Shown here: one piece after another, positions 1 to 5,537 of the stretch | Position numbering within the stretch: position 1 is the stretch's first letter | Layout: every line of letters starts with the position of its first letter | Source: an uncultured Bacteroidota bacterium | Lineage (GTDB): Bacteria > Bacteroidota > Bacteroidia > Chitinophagales > Chitinophagaceae | Length of the DNA stretch: 5,627 nt | Reading direction: 5' to 3' | Assembly (NCBI GenBank): GCA_903906615.1 | Contig: CAIVKT010000350.1 | Location: 1-5,627 of the forward strand | Translations under genes and position numbers: made by a program | The notes under the pieces: generated by a model | The model's input: only the letters and a program-made list of their open reading frames with translations | Database searches by the model: none | What the model was told of the DNA's origin: nothing

Positions 1-2
1 GC

Positions 3-689
3 GGCGGCAAAGGAAAATACTCAAAAGAAACACCAGCCGAGCTGATACGCATAGCCGAGCATACGGGCCTTAACGGCGACCTGCTGGTGCGCAGCAGTAA
101 GCTATCTGCCAAGGTAGATAACACTGCCATACAGGATGGCTTTCAGCTATACCTGCACTCCTTTGTGCTCACCACCGATGGCGAGTGGGCAGTAGTGCAG
201 CAAGGTATGAACAATGCTACCGGCATGGCACGCCGCTATCACTGGCACTCGCCCACCGTAGCCTCCTTCGTAGAAGAGCCGCATACTTTCATCTACGGGG
301 CCAACCAAGGCCAGATCATCAACATCACAGACAAGCATGCAGATACCACACGCACAGGCATCCTCCAACTGGCGCAGGAAGGGCCGGAGAAACTATTGCC
401 TGAAATCAAAAAGCTGGTGTTGCCCTCTCACCACGAGATACGCGCTAAAGACGTGGACCTGAAACGCTTAGGCAGCGTGCTGGCTGTTGCCTATGAAAAA
501 GAACACCTGGATATAGAGTCGCTGCTGTTGCTGCAAGGGCTGGGGCCGAGGACGCTGCAATCATTGGTACTGGTAAGCGAGGTGATACATGGCACGCCAT
601 CACGGTTTGAAGACCCTGCGCGGTTCTCCTTTGCCCATGGCGGTAAAGACGGGCATCCATTCCCTGTACCTACCCACGTATATGATTAA
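3..689 (+). CDS. DUF763 family protein, 5'-partial, ending at an in-frame stop
   Basis: The gene enters from the left edge in frame 3 and gives 228 codons before TAA at 687-689. The first visible residues, GGKGKYSKETPAEL, and the later blocks AKVDNTAIQDGFQLYLHSF, WAVVQQGMN, RRYHWHSP, SFVEEPH and HGGKDGHPFPVP are typical of DUF763 (PF05559), a family of about 370-400 residues with no established reaction. The segment LLLLQGLGPRTLQSLVLVSE (about 519-578) resembles a helix-hairpin-helix DNA-binding motif; this is my inference. ATG codons inside the window are not the true start, since family homology continues back to the edge. The stop at 687 falls just after HVYD, where relatives read on into a further helical region, so the product would lack about 80 C-terminal residues. 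Family assignment is confident; the molecular role is unknown. Confidence 0.88.
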   Translation, partial: GGKGKYSKETPAELIRIAEHTGLNGDLLVRSSKLSAKVDNTAIQDGFQLYLHSFVLTTDGEWAVVQQGMNNATGMARRYHWHSPTVASFVEEPHTFIYGANQGQIINITDKHADTTRTGILQLAQEGPEKLLPEIKKLVLPSHHEIRAKDVDLKRLGSVLAVAYEKEHLDIESLLLLQGLGPRTLQSLVLVSEVIHGTPSRFEDPARFSFAHGGKDGHPFPVPTHVYD

Positions 690-929
690 ACCATAAAAAC
701 GCTGGAAGTAGCCGTTCAGCGCGCAAAGTTGGGCAACAGCGACAAAAACGAAGCCATAAAGGGCCTCGCCAAAGCATCAAAGCAACTGGAGCAAGATTTT
801 CAGCCCAACAACAATTTTGAGCAACTCATAGAACGAGAAAGAAGAGATTCATGGAAATACGGAGGGCACACTGTAATGGGGAAAGCAAAGCCACCGAAAC
901 CCGCGAATGATCAGTTGAGTTTATTCTAA
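690..929 (+). pseudogene. C-terminal part of the same DUF763 gene, cut off by the TAA at 687-689
   Basis: The frame directly after the TAA stays open for 79 codons to TAA at 927-929. It reads TIKTLEVAVQRAKLGNSDKN and onward, which is how DUF763 proteins continue after the HPFPV...YD block (typically YDETI...L..AV..AKLG). The missing residue is probably Glu, so a single GAA to TAA change explains the break. No frameshift or deletion is seen. A TTG at 729 could in principle start a 66-residue peptide, but nothing supports independent initiation there. The C-terminus, NDQLSLF, matches the bacterial sliding-clamp binding pentapeptide QL(S/D)LF. Alternatives are a sequencing error, a population variant or stop-codon readthrough. 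Confidence 0.8.
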
Positions 930-940
930 GTAAAACGCGG

Positions 941-1360
941 TCATTTCATCTTCATTACAGCAAAATAAGGATGATCCGGATTCACAATCAGCTCTTGTCG
1001 TAGCGGATGGATCAGGACATCCATATCCTCCAGCGGGATAGCGCCAAGTAAAGGCTCGGCATCACCGGGCAACACCATGGCCCTACAGGTGGTAGCCCTG
1101 TTCTTAAACCTCAGCTCAACAGGAGCCACAACATCACATTCCACGATATGGCCTTTTGCAAGTTGCGCCTTTCTTTTTTCAACTATCGGGAATTGTAATT
1201 GTTCTTGTATACTTTCATTAATAGCCAGCATATACGAGCCTGTATCAACAAGCATGCTTACGTTCATACGTCTTACCTCATCCTCACCGATCCTGTGACG
1301 GCGCGCATCAGAAAGGTCATCGCCATTGATCAATTCTATATCAGCATATATCAGTCCCAT
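941..1360 (-). CDS. Clan AA (retropepsin-like) aspartic protease
   Basis: The protein has 139 residues and resembles the small single-domain aspartic proteases of the AF_0612 type (TIGR03698). The catalytic loop is LVDTGSYMLAI, with Asp39-Thr40-Gly41. A second hydrophobic-Gly element, LLGAIPLEDMDVLI (104-117), corresponds to the conserved ILG turn after the flap. Retropepsin-like enzymes of this length act as homodimers, each chain giving one Asp; that is family knowledge. There is no signal peptide or membrane segment, so it is probably cytoplasmic. Substrates are unknown. It is the last gene of the minus-strand run, 42 bases after the methyltransferase, and its TGA lies 11 bases from the convergent DUF763 stop with no convincing terminator between them. 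Confidence 0.8.
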   Translation of the reverse strand: MGLIYADIELINGDDLSDARRHRIGEDEVRRMNVSMLVDTGSYMLAINESIQEQLQFPIVEKRKAQLAKGHIVECDVVAPVELRFKNRATTCRAMVLPGDAEPLLGAIPLEDMDVLIHPLRQELIVNPDHPYFAVMKMK

Positions 1361-1402
1361 AAAATCTCAATTTATACAACAGATAAAAGTAAGGATTTTA
1401 TT

Positions 1403-1933
1403 TCAAAACAACTCCCCCTGCCCACTCTTACCACCATGCTTGCGCTCATGCTCCAGCAGCCATTTTTTGCGCTGTAGGCCACCTCCGTAACCAATAAGGC
1501 TGCCGTTGGTGCCTATTACCCTGTGGCACGGCACTATGATGGCAATACCATTCTCTCCGTTTGCACTCGCAACAGCCCTTATGGCCTTCTCATTGCCCAG
1601 GAATATAGATTGCTGTTTGTACGATCGTGTTTCTGCATAGGGTATCTTTAACAAACCTTCCCACACACTCTTCTGAAATGGTGTGCCTACCAAATGAAGG
1701 GGCAAATCAAATTCCTGCCTCGTGCCGTTGAAGTACTCATCCATCTGCGCTTCCAGCTTTGCAAAGTGCGAATGCTCGCCATCTGCAAACCGGTCATTCA
1801 ATAAAGTCTCTACCCTGTTCACAATAGCATCTATACTTCTCCTGTACTGAAAATCGAACAGGCAGATACCCTCATCGGTAGCAGCGATGCGCATTTTGCC
1901 CACAGGCGTATCTATGTATTTGCAGGGGATCAT
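1403..1933 (-). CDS. ogt: Methylated-DNA--[protein]-cysteine S-methyltransferase (O6-alkylguanine repair)
   Basis: The 176-residue protein repairs O6-alkylguanine and O4-alkylthymine by moving the alkyl group irreversibly to its own cysteine. An N-terminal RNase H-like domain (about 5-80, beginning YIDTPVGKMRIAATDEGI) is followed by the DNA-binding/active-site domain (about 83-165). The active site is IVPCHRVIG with nucleophile Cys136. Arg120 in RAVASANGEN is the expected arginine finger that takes the place of the flipped base, and GYGGGLQRKKWLL is the usual C-terminal block. The usual Pro of the NP pair before the active site is Gly here (ENGIAI). The tail ends in QGELF, resembling a clamp-binding peptide. 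No Ada-type transcription domain is present, so it is a stand-alone Ogt/MGMT. It starts 19 bases after the DUF433 stop, suggesting co-transcription. Confidence 0.95.
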   Translation of the reverse strand: MIPCKYIDTPVGKMRIAATDEGICLFDFQYRRSIDAIVNRVETLLNDRFADGEHSHFAKLEAQMDEYFNGTRQEFDLPLHLVGTPFQKSVWEGLLKIPYAETRSYKQQSIFLGNEKAIRAVASANGENGIAIIVPCHRVIGTNGSLIGYGGGLQRKKWLLEHERKHGGKSGQGELF

Positions 1934-1952
1934 TTTGCTTTCAGGAGATAGT

Positions 1953-2129
1953 TTAGTTCAATAAAGCCAATGCCTGGTATTTGGACACAGATGGGAAATC
2001 TTCTAAAAAATCATTTAGCAAGACCCCTTCATTAAGGTGGCCATATAAACTTTCGACAGGAACTCGTGTGCCATTGAAAACTACTTTTCCACCCAAAATA
2101 TCTTTATCAATATTAATAATATCCACCAC
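1953..2129 (-). CDS. Small DUF433 antitoxin-like protein (GTG start)
   Basis: Reading the minus strand gives a 58-codon frame from GTG at 2127-2129 to TAA at 1953-1955. A TAA nine bases upstream in the same frame (2136-2138) limits the start to this GTG or the next one (2124-2126). The product begins VVDIINIDKDILGGKVVFNG and continues TRVPVESLYGHLNEG, then FLEDFPSVSKYQALALLN. ILGGK..F.GTRVPV and the LEDFPSVS..QA pattern are diagnostic of DUF433 (PF04255), a small winged-helix-like family often serving as antitoxin to PIN-like toxins (DUF5615). It stops slightly earlier than many relatives, which run about 10-15 residues past the ALALL helix. No toxin gene follows; the methyltransferase does. 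By hand count the coding region is about 38% G+C (1981-2100), against about 52% in cinA (4861-4980), which may indicate acquisition. Confidence 0.78.
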   Translation of the reverse strand: MVDIINIDKDILGGKVVFNGTRVPVESLYGHLNEGVLLNDFLEDFPSVSKYQALALLN

Positions 2130-2130
2130 C

Positions 2131-2138
2131 CAAAGTTA
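2131..2138 (-). promoter_or_regulatory. Possible Bacteroidota -7 box (TAACTTTG) next to the DUF433 start
   Basis: On the minus strand TAACTTTG matches the Bacteroidota -7 consensus TAnnTTTG at all six fixed positions and sits one base before the GTG start of the DUF433 gene. No TTG-type -33 element lies 19-21 bases upstream. If it were a real promoter, transcription would begin at or inside the DUF433 start codons and would serve mainly the methyltransferase and protease. The match may equally be chance in AT-rich DNA. Confidence 0.25.
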
Positions 2139-2166
2139 ATGAAAATAACTACCTGCTCGTCCACCT

Positions 2167-2814
2167 TCATTGCAGCGTATCCCCAATTATCTTACTGATC
2201 TCCTCAGCGCGGCTATACACCATAAAGTGTGTGCCGCCCTGTATCCAGTGATTAGGATGCACATGTGCTGCGGGTATTATCTGGTCGGCTGTACCATGTA
2301 TGTGTACCAGATTTTTCGGTATGGTGTGGTTGCGCCACGTAAGTAACGCCTTCAATGCCCACTTCATAAAATCGCCATCAGAAGTGCGGATGATATCCCT
2401 CAGCAATTCTTTTTCCTCCTCGGTTGTAACACCAAACCTTTCCAGCACAAACCGGTTAGGTGTGGTAAGAAATGATGCCGGAATTATTTTGCTTTTAATG
2501 ATGAATTTCACCAGCCCTCCGGGATCACCCAGTTCATCCTGGGTCTTTGCGCTCGATACCAATATGGTATGTTGCACGAGCCGCAACTTGGCTATCTCTA
2601 CTGCCAGCATACCGCCAAATGATAAGCCCAATATCACCGGTTGTTCGTCAGTTATTTGCACAGCCAGCTTTTGCGCATAACAAGGCAGGTCATCATGCTT
2701 ATCAAATGGCACCCACGGCACAGGCACAAACTCGTAACCATTTACGGATAGTTTCCTGAAGATGCGATGATCTGCGCCCAGCCCACTGATACAATATATG
2801 CGCTTTGCCGCCAT
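2167..2814 (-). CDS. Alpha/beta hydrolase-fold protein
   Basis: The 215-residue protein looks like a compact cytoplasmic alpha/beta hydrolase. It opens with the first strand and oxyanion-type turn, IYCISGLGADHRIF. The nucleophile elbow is GLSFGG with Ser65, the acid is probably Asp177 in HIHGTADQIIP, and the catalytic His is probably His196 in GGTHFMV. These give a complete Ser-Asp-His triad, with a short helical cap around 95-160. No signal peptide is seen. The substrate cannot be told from the sequence; relatives are generic esterase- or lipase-like hydrolases. Its ATG follows the DUF423 stop by six bases, so it is the downstream member of the aroK-DUF423 block. The gap to the DUF433 start is 37 bases. 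Confidence 0.85.
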   Translation of the reverse strand: MAAKRIYCISGLGADHRIFRKLSVNGYEFVPVPWVPFDKHDDLPCYAQKLAVQITDEQPVILGLSFGGMLAVEIAKLRLVQHTILVSSAKTQDELGDPGGLVKFIIKSKIIPASFLTTPNRFVLERFGVTTEEEKELLRDIIRTSDGDFMKWALKALLTWRNHTIPKNLVHIHGTADQIIPAAHVHPNHWIQGGTHFMVYSRAEEISKIIGDTLQ

Positions 2815-2820
2815 GCTGTG

Positions 2821-3207
2821 TTATTGTTTCCTCAGCACACCCAAAAAGAATGCCACCCACCCCATAATGAAGAAAAGGCCACCAATGGGCGTAAGTATAC
2901 CCACAGGCCCCAGGCTCGCACCGCTGATGCTCAACAGGCTCATAGCATACAGTGAGCCGCTGAATAATACGATGCCCGCAATAAAAAACGCAGCAGCCAG
3001 CCGCAGGCTTTTTACCGGAAAGGAGGTATACACTACGCCTGTTATCAGCAAAGCAAAGCTGTGATAGAACTGATAGCGTACACCGGTCTCGAATACCGCA
3101 AGTTGATCAATAGCCAATTGTGCTTTAAGTGCATGAGCGCCAAATGCGCCAAGGATCACAGCGAGTGCCGCAAAAACAGCGCCTGCGGTCAGTGCCCGTC
3201 TATACAT
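2821..3207 (-). CDS. DUF423 family inner-membrane protein (YgdD-like)
   Basis: The 128-residue protein is very hydrophobic, with about four membrane segments (roughly 5-27, 46-63, 68-91 and 97-125). The family marks of DUF423 (PF04241) are present: GAFGAH at 20-25, FETGVRYQFYHSFALL at 39-54, FSGSLY at 82-87 and TPIGG at 106-110. The function of the family is not established. The length matches relatives. The ATG lies inside the 3' end of aroK, giving a 19-base overlap in a different frame, and the stop is six bases before the hydrolase ATG; both point to one transcript with probable translational coupling. Confidence 0.92.
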   Translation of the reverse strand: MYRRALTAGAVFAALAVILGAFGAHALKAQLAIDQLAVFETGVRYQFYHSFALLITGVVYTSFPVKSLRLAAAFFIAGIVLFSGSLYAMSLLSISGASLGPVGILTPIGGLFFIMGWVAFFLGVLRKQ

Positions 3208-3716
3208 ACCGTAATAATTTGATCAAAGGTAGTGAGGGAAATGTCTTTTGTGTGTAAAATATGGTGCGCCTGTTCGTAATATACCTTCCGCTTGCCCAGC
3301 AGATCTTTCAGGTAGCCTTCCAGGTCCGCCCGGTTATTGAGCAGGGGGCGCACTTCAGTATCTTCTGTTATCCGTTTCAGCAGGGCGGGTATATCTGTGT
3401 CTATGTAAATGACCGTACCTGCATTTTTCATCAGCTGCATATTATCCAAAAAGCAGGGCGTGCCACCACCACAGGCCACTATAGTGTTCCCCTCATTGGT
3501 GTTGACAATATGCTCCAGGTATTTATGTTCTCGTTCCCTGAAACCCTTCTCGCCATACTGCGCGAAAAGTGCCGGTATACTTGCCCGTTCCTGCTCGGCT
3601 ACATGCCGGTCCAGGTCTGTGAAATGCAGCTTGTACCGGTGTGCTATCTTCTCGCCCCAATAGGTCTTTCCTGTAGCGGGCATGCCGATGAGAAATATAA
3701 TTTTACTATCCGGCAT
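3189..3716 (-). CDS. aroK: Shikimate kinase
   Basis: The 175-residue protein phosphorylates shikimate at the 3-hydroxyl with ATP, the fifth step of the chorismate pathway for aromatic amino acids. The P-loop is GMPATGKT (11-18), a variant with Ala14 where many family members have Gly but with the GxxxxGKT frame intact. Shikimate-binding candidates are Asp34/Asp36 in FTDLDRHV, Arg60 in GFRERE and the glycine loop ACGGGTP (81-87). The lid region carries Arg123 in EVRPLL, and Arg143 lies in KRKVYYEQA. The length is typical. It starts 15 bases after the cinA stop and overlaps the DUF423 start by 19 bases. Cytoplasmic enzyme; assignment is firm. Confidence 0.95.
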   Translation of the reverse strand: MPDSKIIFLIGMPATGKTYWGEKIAHRYKLHFTDLDRHVAEQERASIPALFAQYGEKGFREREHKYLEHIVNTNEGNTIVACGGGTPCFLDNMQLMKNAGTVIYIDTDIPALLKRITEDTEVRPLLNNRADLEGYLKDLLGKRKVYYEQAHHILHTKDISLTTFDQIITVCIDGH

Positions 3717-3731
3717 AATATAAAGCAGTCT

Positions 3732-4985
3732 TTAAGGCCTGTTATTAATGAACTTCCATATCATAAGCATACCCATAGAAGTAGCCATGTCTTTATTGCG
3801 CAGCCGGTCGAAAGGAAAGTAGAATTTCTTTGTATCCACACGCTCCTTATCAGCCACGGCCATCCACACTGTGCCGCTGGGGGCACCATACAGCTCGCCA
3901 TCCGAGTCCAGTATGCCGGTTACAGCATACGCATAGTCGACATCCAGCACCTTCAGCGCACCCTTCACCATCTCTGTTACTGTTTCTTCGCTTATAGCGC
4001 CATGCTGCTCTATTGTAGCCGTAGCCACTCCAATCACATGCTCTTTTATCTCATTCCTGTAGCACACTATGCTACCCTTAAAATATTCGGATGCACCCTT
4101 TATTTGTGTGAGGTGATGAGCAACATTACCACCCGTGCAACTCTCGGCAAGGCCGAGTGTTTTTCCTTCTTTCCTGAACCAATTAGCCAATACATGCTCC
4201 AACGGTATATCCTCAAGTGCCACTACAATATTTTCTATCCTGGCAGCAATGGCAGTTTGCGCGGCACTTAGTTCTTCTGCCAGTTGCACAGCATCACCGC
4301 CTCTGCCCGTGAGCCGCAGGCGCACCATGCCAGCGCCGGGCAGGTAGGCAAGTCTTATGTGCGTAGGTAATGCCTCTTCAAGGTCTTTTATCTTTTCTGC
4401 TATATAGCTTTCACCCTCGCCTGCTGTTATTATAGACCGGTGCAGCAGGGCATCACTCGTAAATCTTTCTTTCAATCGAGGCAGCCCTTCATCCTCCATG
4501 ATGGACACCATCTCGAATGGCACACCCGGCAAGGCTATGATCACCTTACCGTCCTTCTCAAACCACATGCCCGGCGCGCTGCCCATTTTATTGGTCAGCA
4601 CCGTGCACACATCCGGCACTTCCGCCTGCTTCATATTGCGCTCCAGCACCGGCCTGTTGCGCCTGATCATCATTTCTTTCAGGTGCGCCAGCACACGCTC
4701 ATCCACTATCATCTTGCCGCCAAAGTATTCATTGAGCAGCGGCTTGGTAATATCATCGGCCGTAGGCCCCAGCCCACCTGTAATGATAACGAGTGAAGAC
4801 TTGGACAACTCCTCATCTAAGGCATGTACAATAGCGGCACGCTCATCGCCCACTGCTACACGCCGCTGCACATCTATACCCATGCGGTTGAGGCGCTGGG
4901 CTATCCACGCCGAGTTAGTATCGATCACCTGCCCTATCAGCAGTTCATCGCCTATGGTTATTATAGATGCTGCTATGTTACTCAT
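3732..4985 (-). CDS. cinA: CinA family protein (competence/damage-inducible protein A; nicotinamide-nucleotide amidase)
   Basis: A two-domain CinA of 417 residues. Residues 1-170 form the MoCF/COG1058 domain (IITIGDELLIGQVIDTNSAW, then ITGGLGPTADDITK at 68-81 and ALPGVPFEM at 151-159), linked in the family to ADP-ribose/pyrophosphate hydrolysis. Residues about 262-415 form the PncC-type amidase domain that deamidates NMN to NaMN in pyridine nucleotide recycling. The expected Ser/Lys pair is Ser282 in AESCTGG and Lys314 in YRNEIKEHVIGV; Arg394 lies in FDRLRNKD. The usual TGIAGPxGG loop reads TGILDSDGELYG (356-367), an odd replacement. I chose ATG 4983-4985 rather than the frame opening at 5063, because MSNIAASIITIGDELL is the normal N-terminus and the preceding 26 residues overlap the thioesterase. 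The start overlaps the thioesterase stop in ATGAGTAA. The name does not prove a role in competence. Confidence 0.93.
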   Translation of the reverse strand: MSNIAASIITIGDELLIGQVIDTNSAWIAQRLNRMGIDVQRRVAVGDERAAIVHALDEELSKSSLVIITGGLGPTADDITKPLLNEYFGGKMIVDERVLAHLKEMMIRRNRPVLERNMKQAEVPDVCTVLTNKMGSAPGMWFEKDGKVIIALPGVPFEMVSIMEDEGLPRLKERFTSDALLHRSIITAGEGESYIAEKIKDLEEALPTHIRLAYLPGAGMVRLRLTGRGGDAVQLAEELSAAQTAIAARIENIVVALEDIPLEHVLANWFRKEGKTLGLAESCTGGNVAHHLTQIKGASEYFKGSIVCYRNEIKEHVIGVATATIEQHGAISEETVTEMVKGALKVLDVDYAYAVTGILDSDGELYGAPSGTVWMAVADKERVDTKKFYFPFDRLRNKDMATSMGMLMIWKFINNRP

Positions 4986-5400
4986 GTGTATCGTTAAAGA
5001 ACGGCGCCAGCCGCGTGTGTAATTCCTGTGGCATATTGGTCTTCTTTTTTGTTGCCGGGTCAAAGAACACCAGCGTGGTCACACCCTTGTTCAGCAACAA
5101 CCCCTGCTCATTATATAGCTCCGAGTGAAACTGTATCTTAGGCCCGTCGGGCATTTCTTTAAGTATGGTCTTTACGGTTATCAGGTCGTCATACAATGCG
5201 GGCCGCAGGTACTGCGCATTCAGCTCTGCCACCGGCATCATAATGCCCATCTCCTCCAGTTGCCTGTATGTAAAACCCAGCTCCCGTATAGCTTCCGCAC
5301 GGCCTACCTCGTAGTACAAGGCATAATTGCCGTAGTACAGGTAACCCATCTGGTCTGTCTCTCCGTATCGTACTCTTATATGTGTTGTTGCTGTAAACAT
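4978..5400 (-). CDS. Acyl-CoA thioesterase, YbgC/FadM-like hotdog fold
   Basis: The 140-residue protein is a single hotdog domain of the 4-hydroxybenzoyl-CoA thioesterase/YbgC type, which hydrolyses acyl-CoA thioesters in the cytoplasm. The signature is RVRYGETDQMGYLYYGNY (10-27), with the catalytic Asp16 and the following helix ALYYEVGRAEAIRELG. Later strands (NAQYLRPALYDDLITVKT, KIQFHSELYN, GVTTLVFFD) complete the fold, and the length is normal. The substrate chain length cannot be read from the sequence. It is the first gene of the minus-strand block; its TAA overlaps the cinA ATG by eight bases (4978-4985). On the mRNA an AAGG lies three bases before the ATG, and a short GC hairpin lies just upstream of that. 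Confidence 0.93.
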   Translation of the reverse strand: MFTATTHIRVRYGETDQMGYLYYGNYALYYEVGRAEAIRELGFTYRQLEEMGIMMPVAELNAQYLRPALYDDLITVKTILKEMPDGPKIQFHSELYNEQGLLLNKGVTTLVFFDPATKKKTNMPQELHTRLAPFFNDTHE

Positions 5401-5409
5401 AAACCTTAA

Positions 5410-5424
5410 CCCCCTAAAAGGGGC
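5410..5424. repeat. Short inverted repeat (CCCC-TAAAA-GGGG) before the thioesterase start
   Basis: CCCC at 5411-5414 and GGGG at 5420-5423 flank TAAAA, with an extra C at 5410. On the minus strand this lies in the thioesterase leader, about ten bases before its ATG. Read on the plus strand it is followed by a T-rich run (CTTCTCTTTTT), like a weak intrinsic terminator, but no plus-strand gene ends here. It may be an mRNA leader hairpin or a copy of a dispersed intergenic palindrome; I recall similar C-run/TAAA/G-run palindromes in other Bacteroidota intergenic DNA, but this was not checked. Confidence 0.45.
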
Positions 5425-5515
5425 TTCTCTTTTTAATTCAGAAGTAAATGTACAATATTCAAAGAAGCCTGTTAAAAATGACTCCCAACATTTACTGCAT
5501 GTAATTATTTCTATG

Positions 5516-5523
5516 TATTTTTG
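5516..5523 (+). promoter_or_regulatory. Possible Bacteroidota -7 box (TATTTTTG) for the DUF4160 gene
   Basis: TATTTTTG matches TAnnTTTG at all fixed positions and ends 14 bases before the DUF4160 ATG at 5538. That would give a leader of about ten bases. No good TTG -33 element is seen at the usual 19-21 base spacing; the region 5491-5497 reads TTTACTG. Weak support on its own. Confidence 0.3.
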
Positions 5524-5537
5524 TTACAAAATGTTTC

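Noticed and set aside
729..929. Independent 66-residue gene starting with TTG at 729
   Set aside because: The residues from 690 on continue the DUF763 homology in the same frame, so this is the tail of that gene rather than a separate one.
901..940. CCGCG...CGCGG inverted repeat between the convergent DUF763 and protease ends
   Set aside because: Only five pairs with a 30-base loop and no T-run; expected by chance, so not called a terminator.
3261..4271. A 336-codon plus-strand open frame across aroK and the 3' half of cinA
   Set aside because: It lies wholly antisense to two firmly identified genes, crosses their junction, and its translation (rich in His, Cys and Gln) resembles no family. 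It is a shadow frame.
4986..5063. Upstream extension of cinA by 26 codons
   Set aside because: It overlaps thioesterase coding sequence, is basic and unlike CinA N-termini, and an ATG at 4985 gives the normal start.
5445..5452. TACATTTA (minus strand) as a -7 box for the thioesterase operon
   Set aside because: One mismatch to TAnnTTTG and no TTG element at the required spacing; too weak to list as a promoter.
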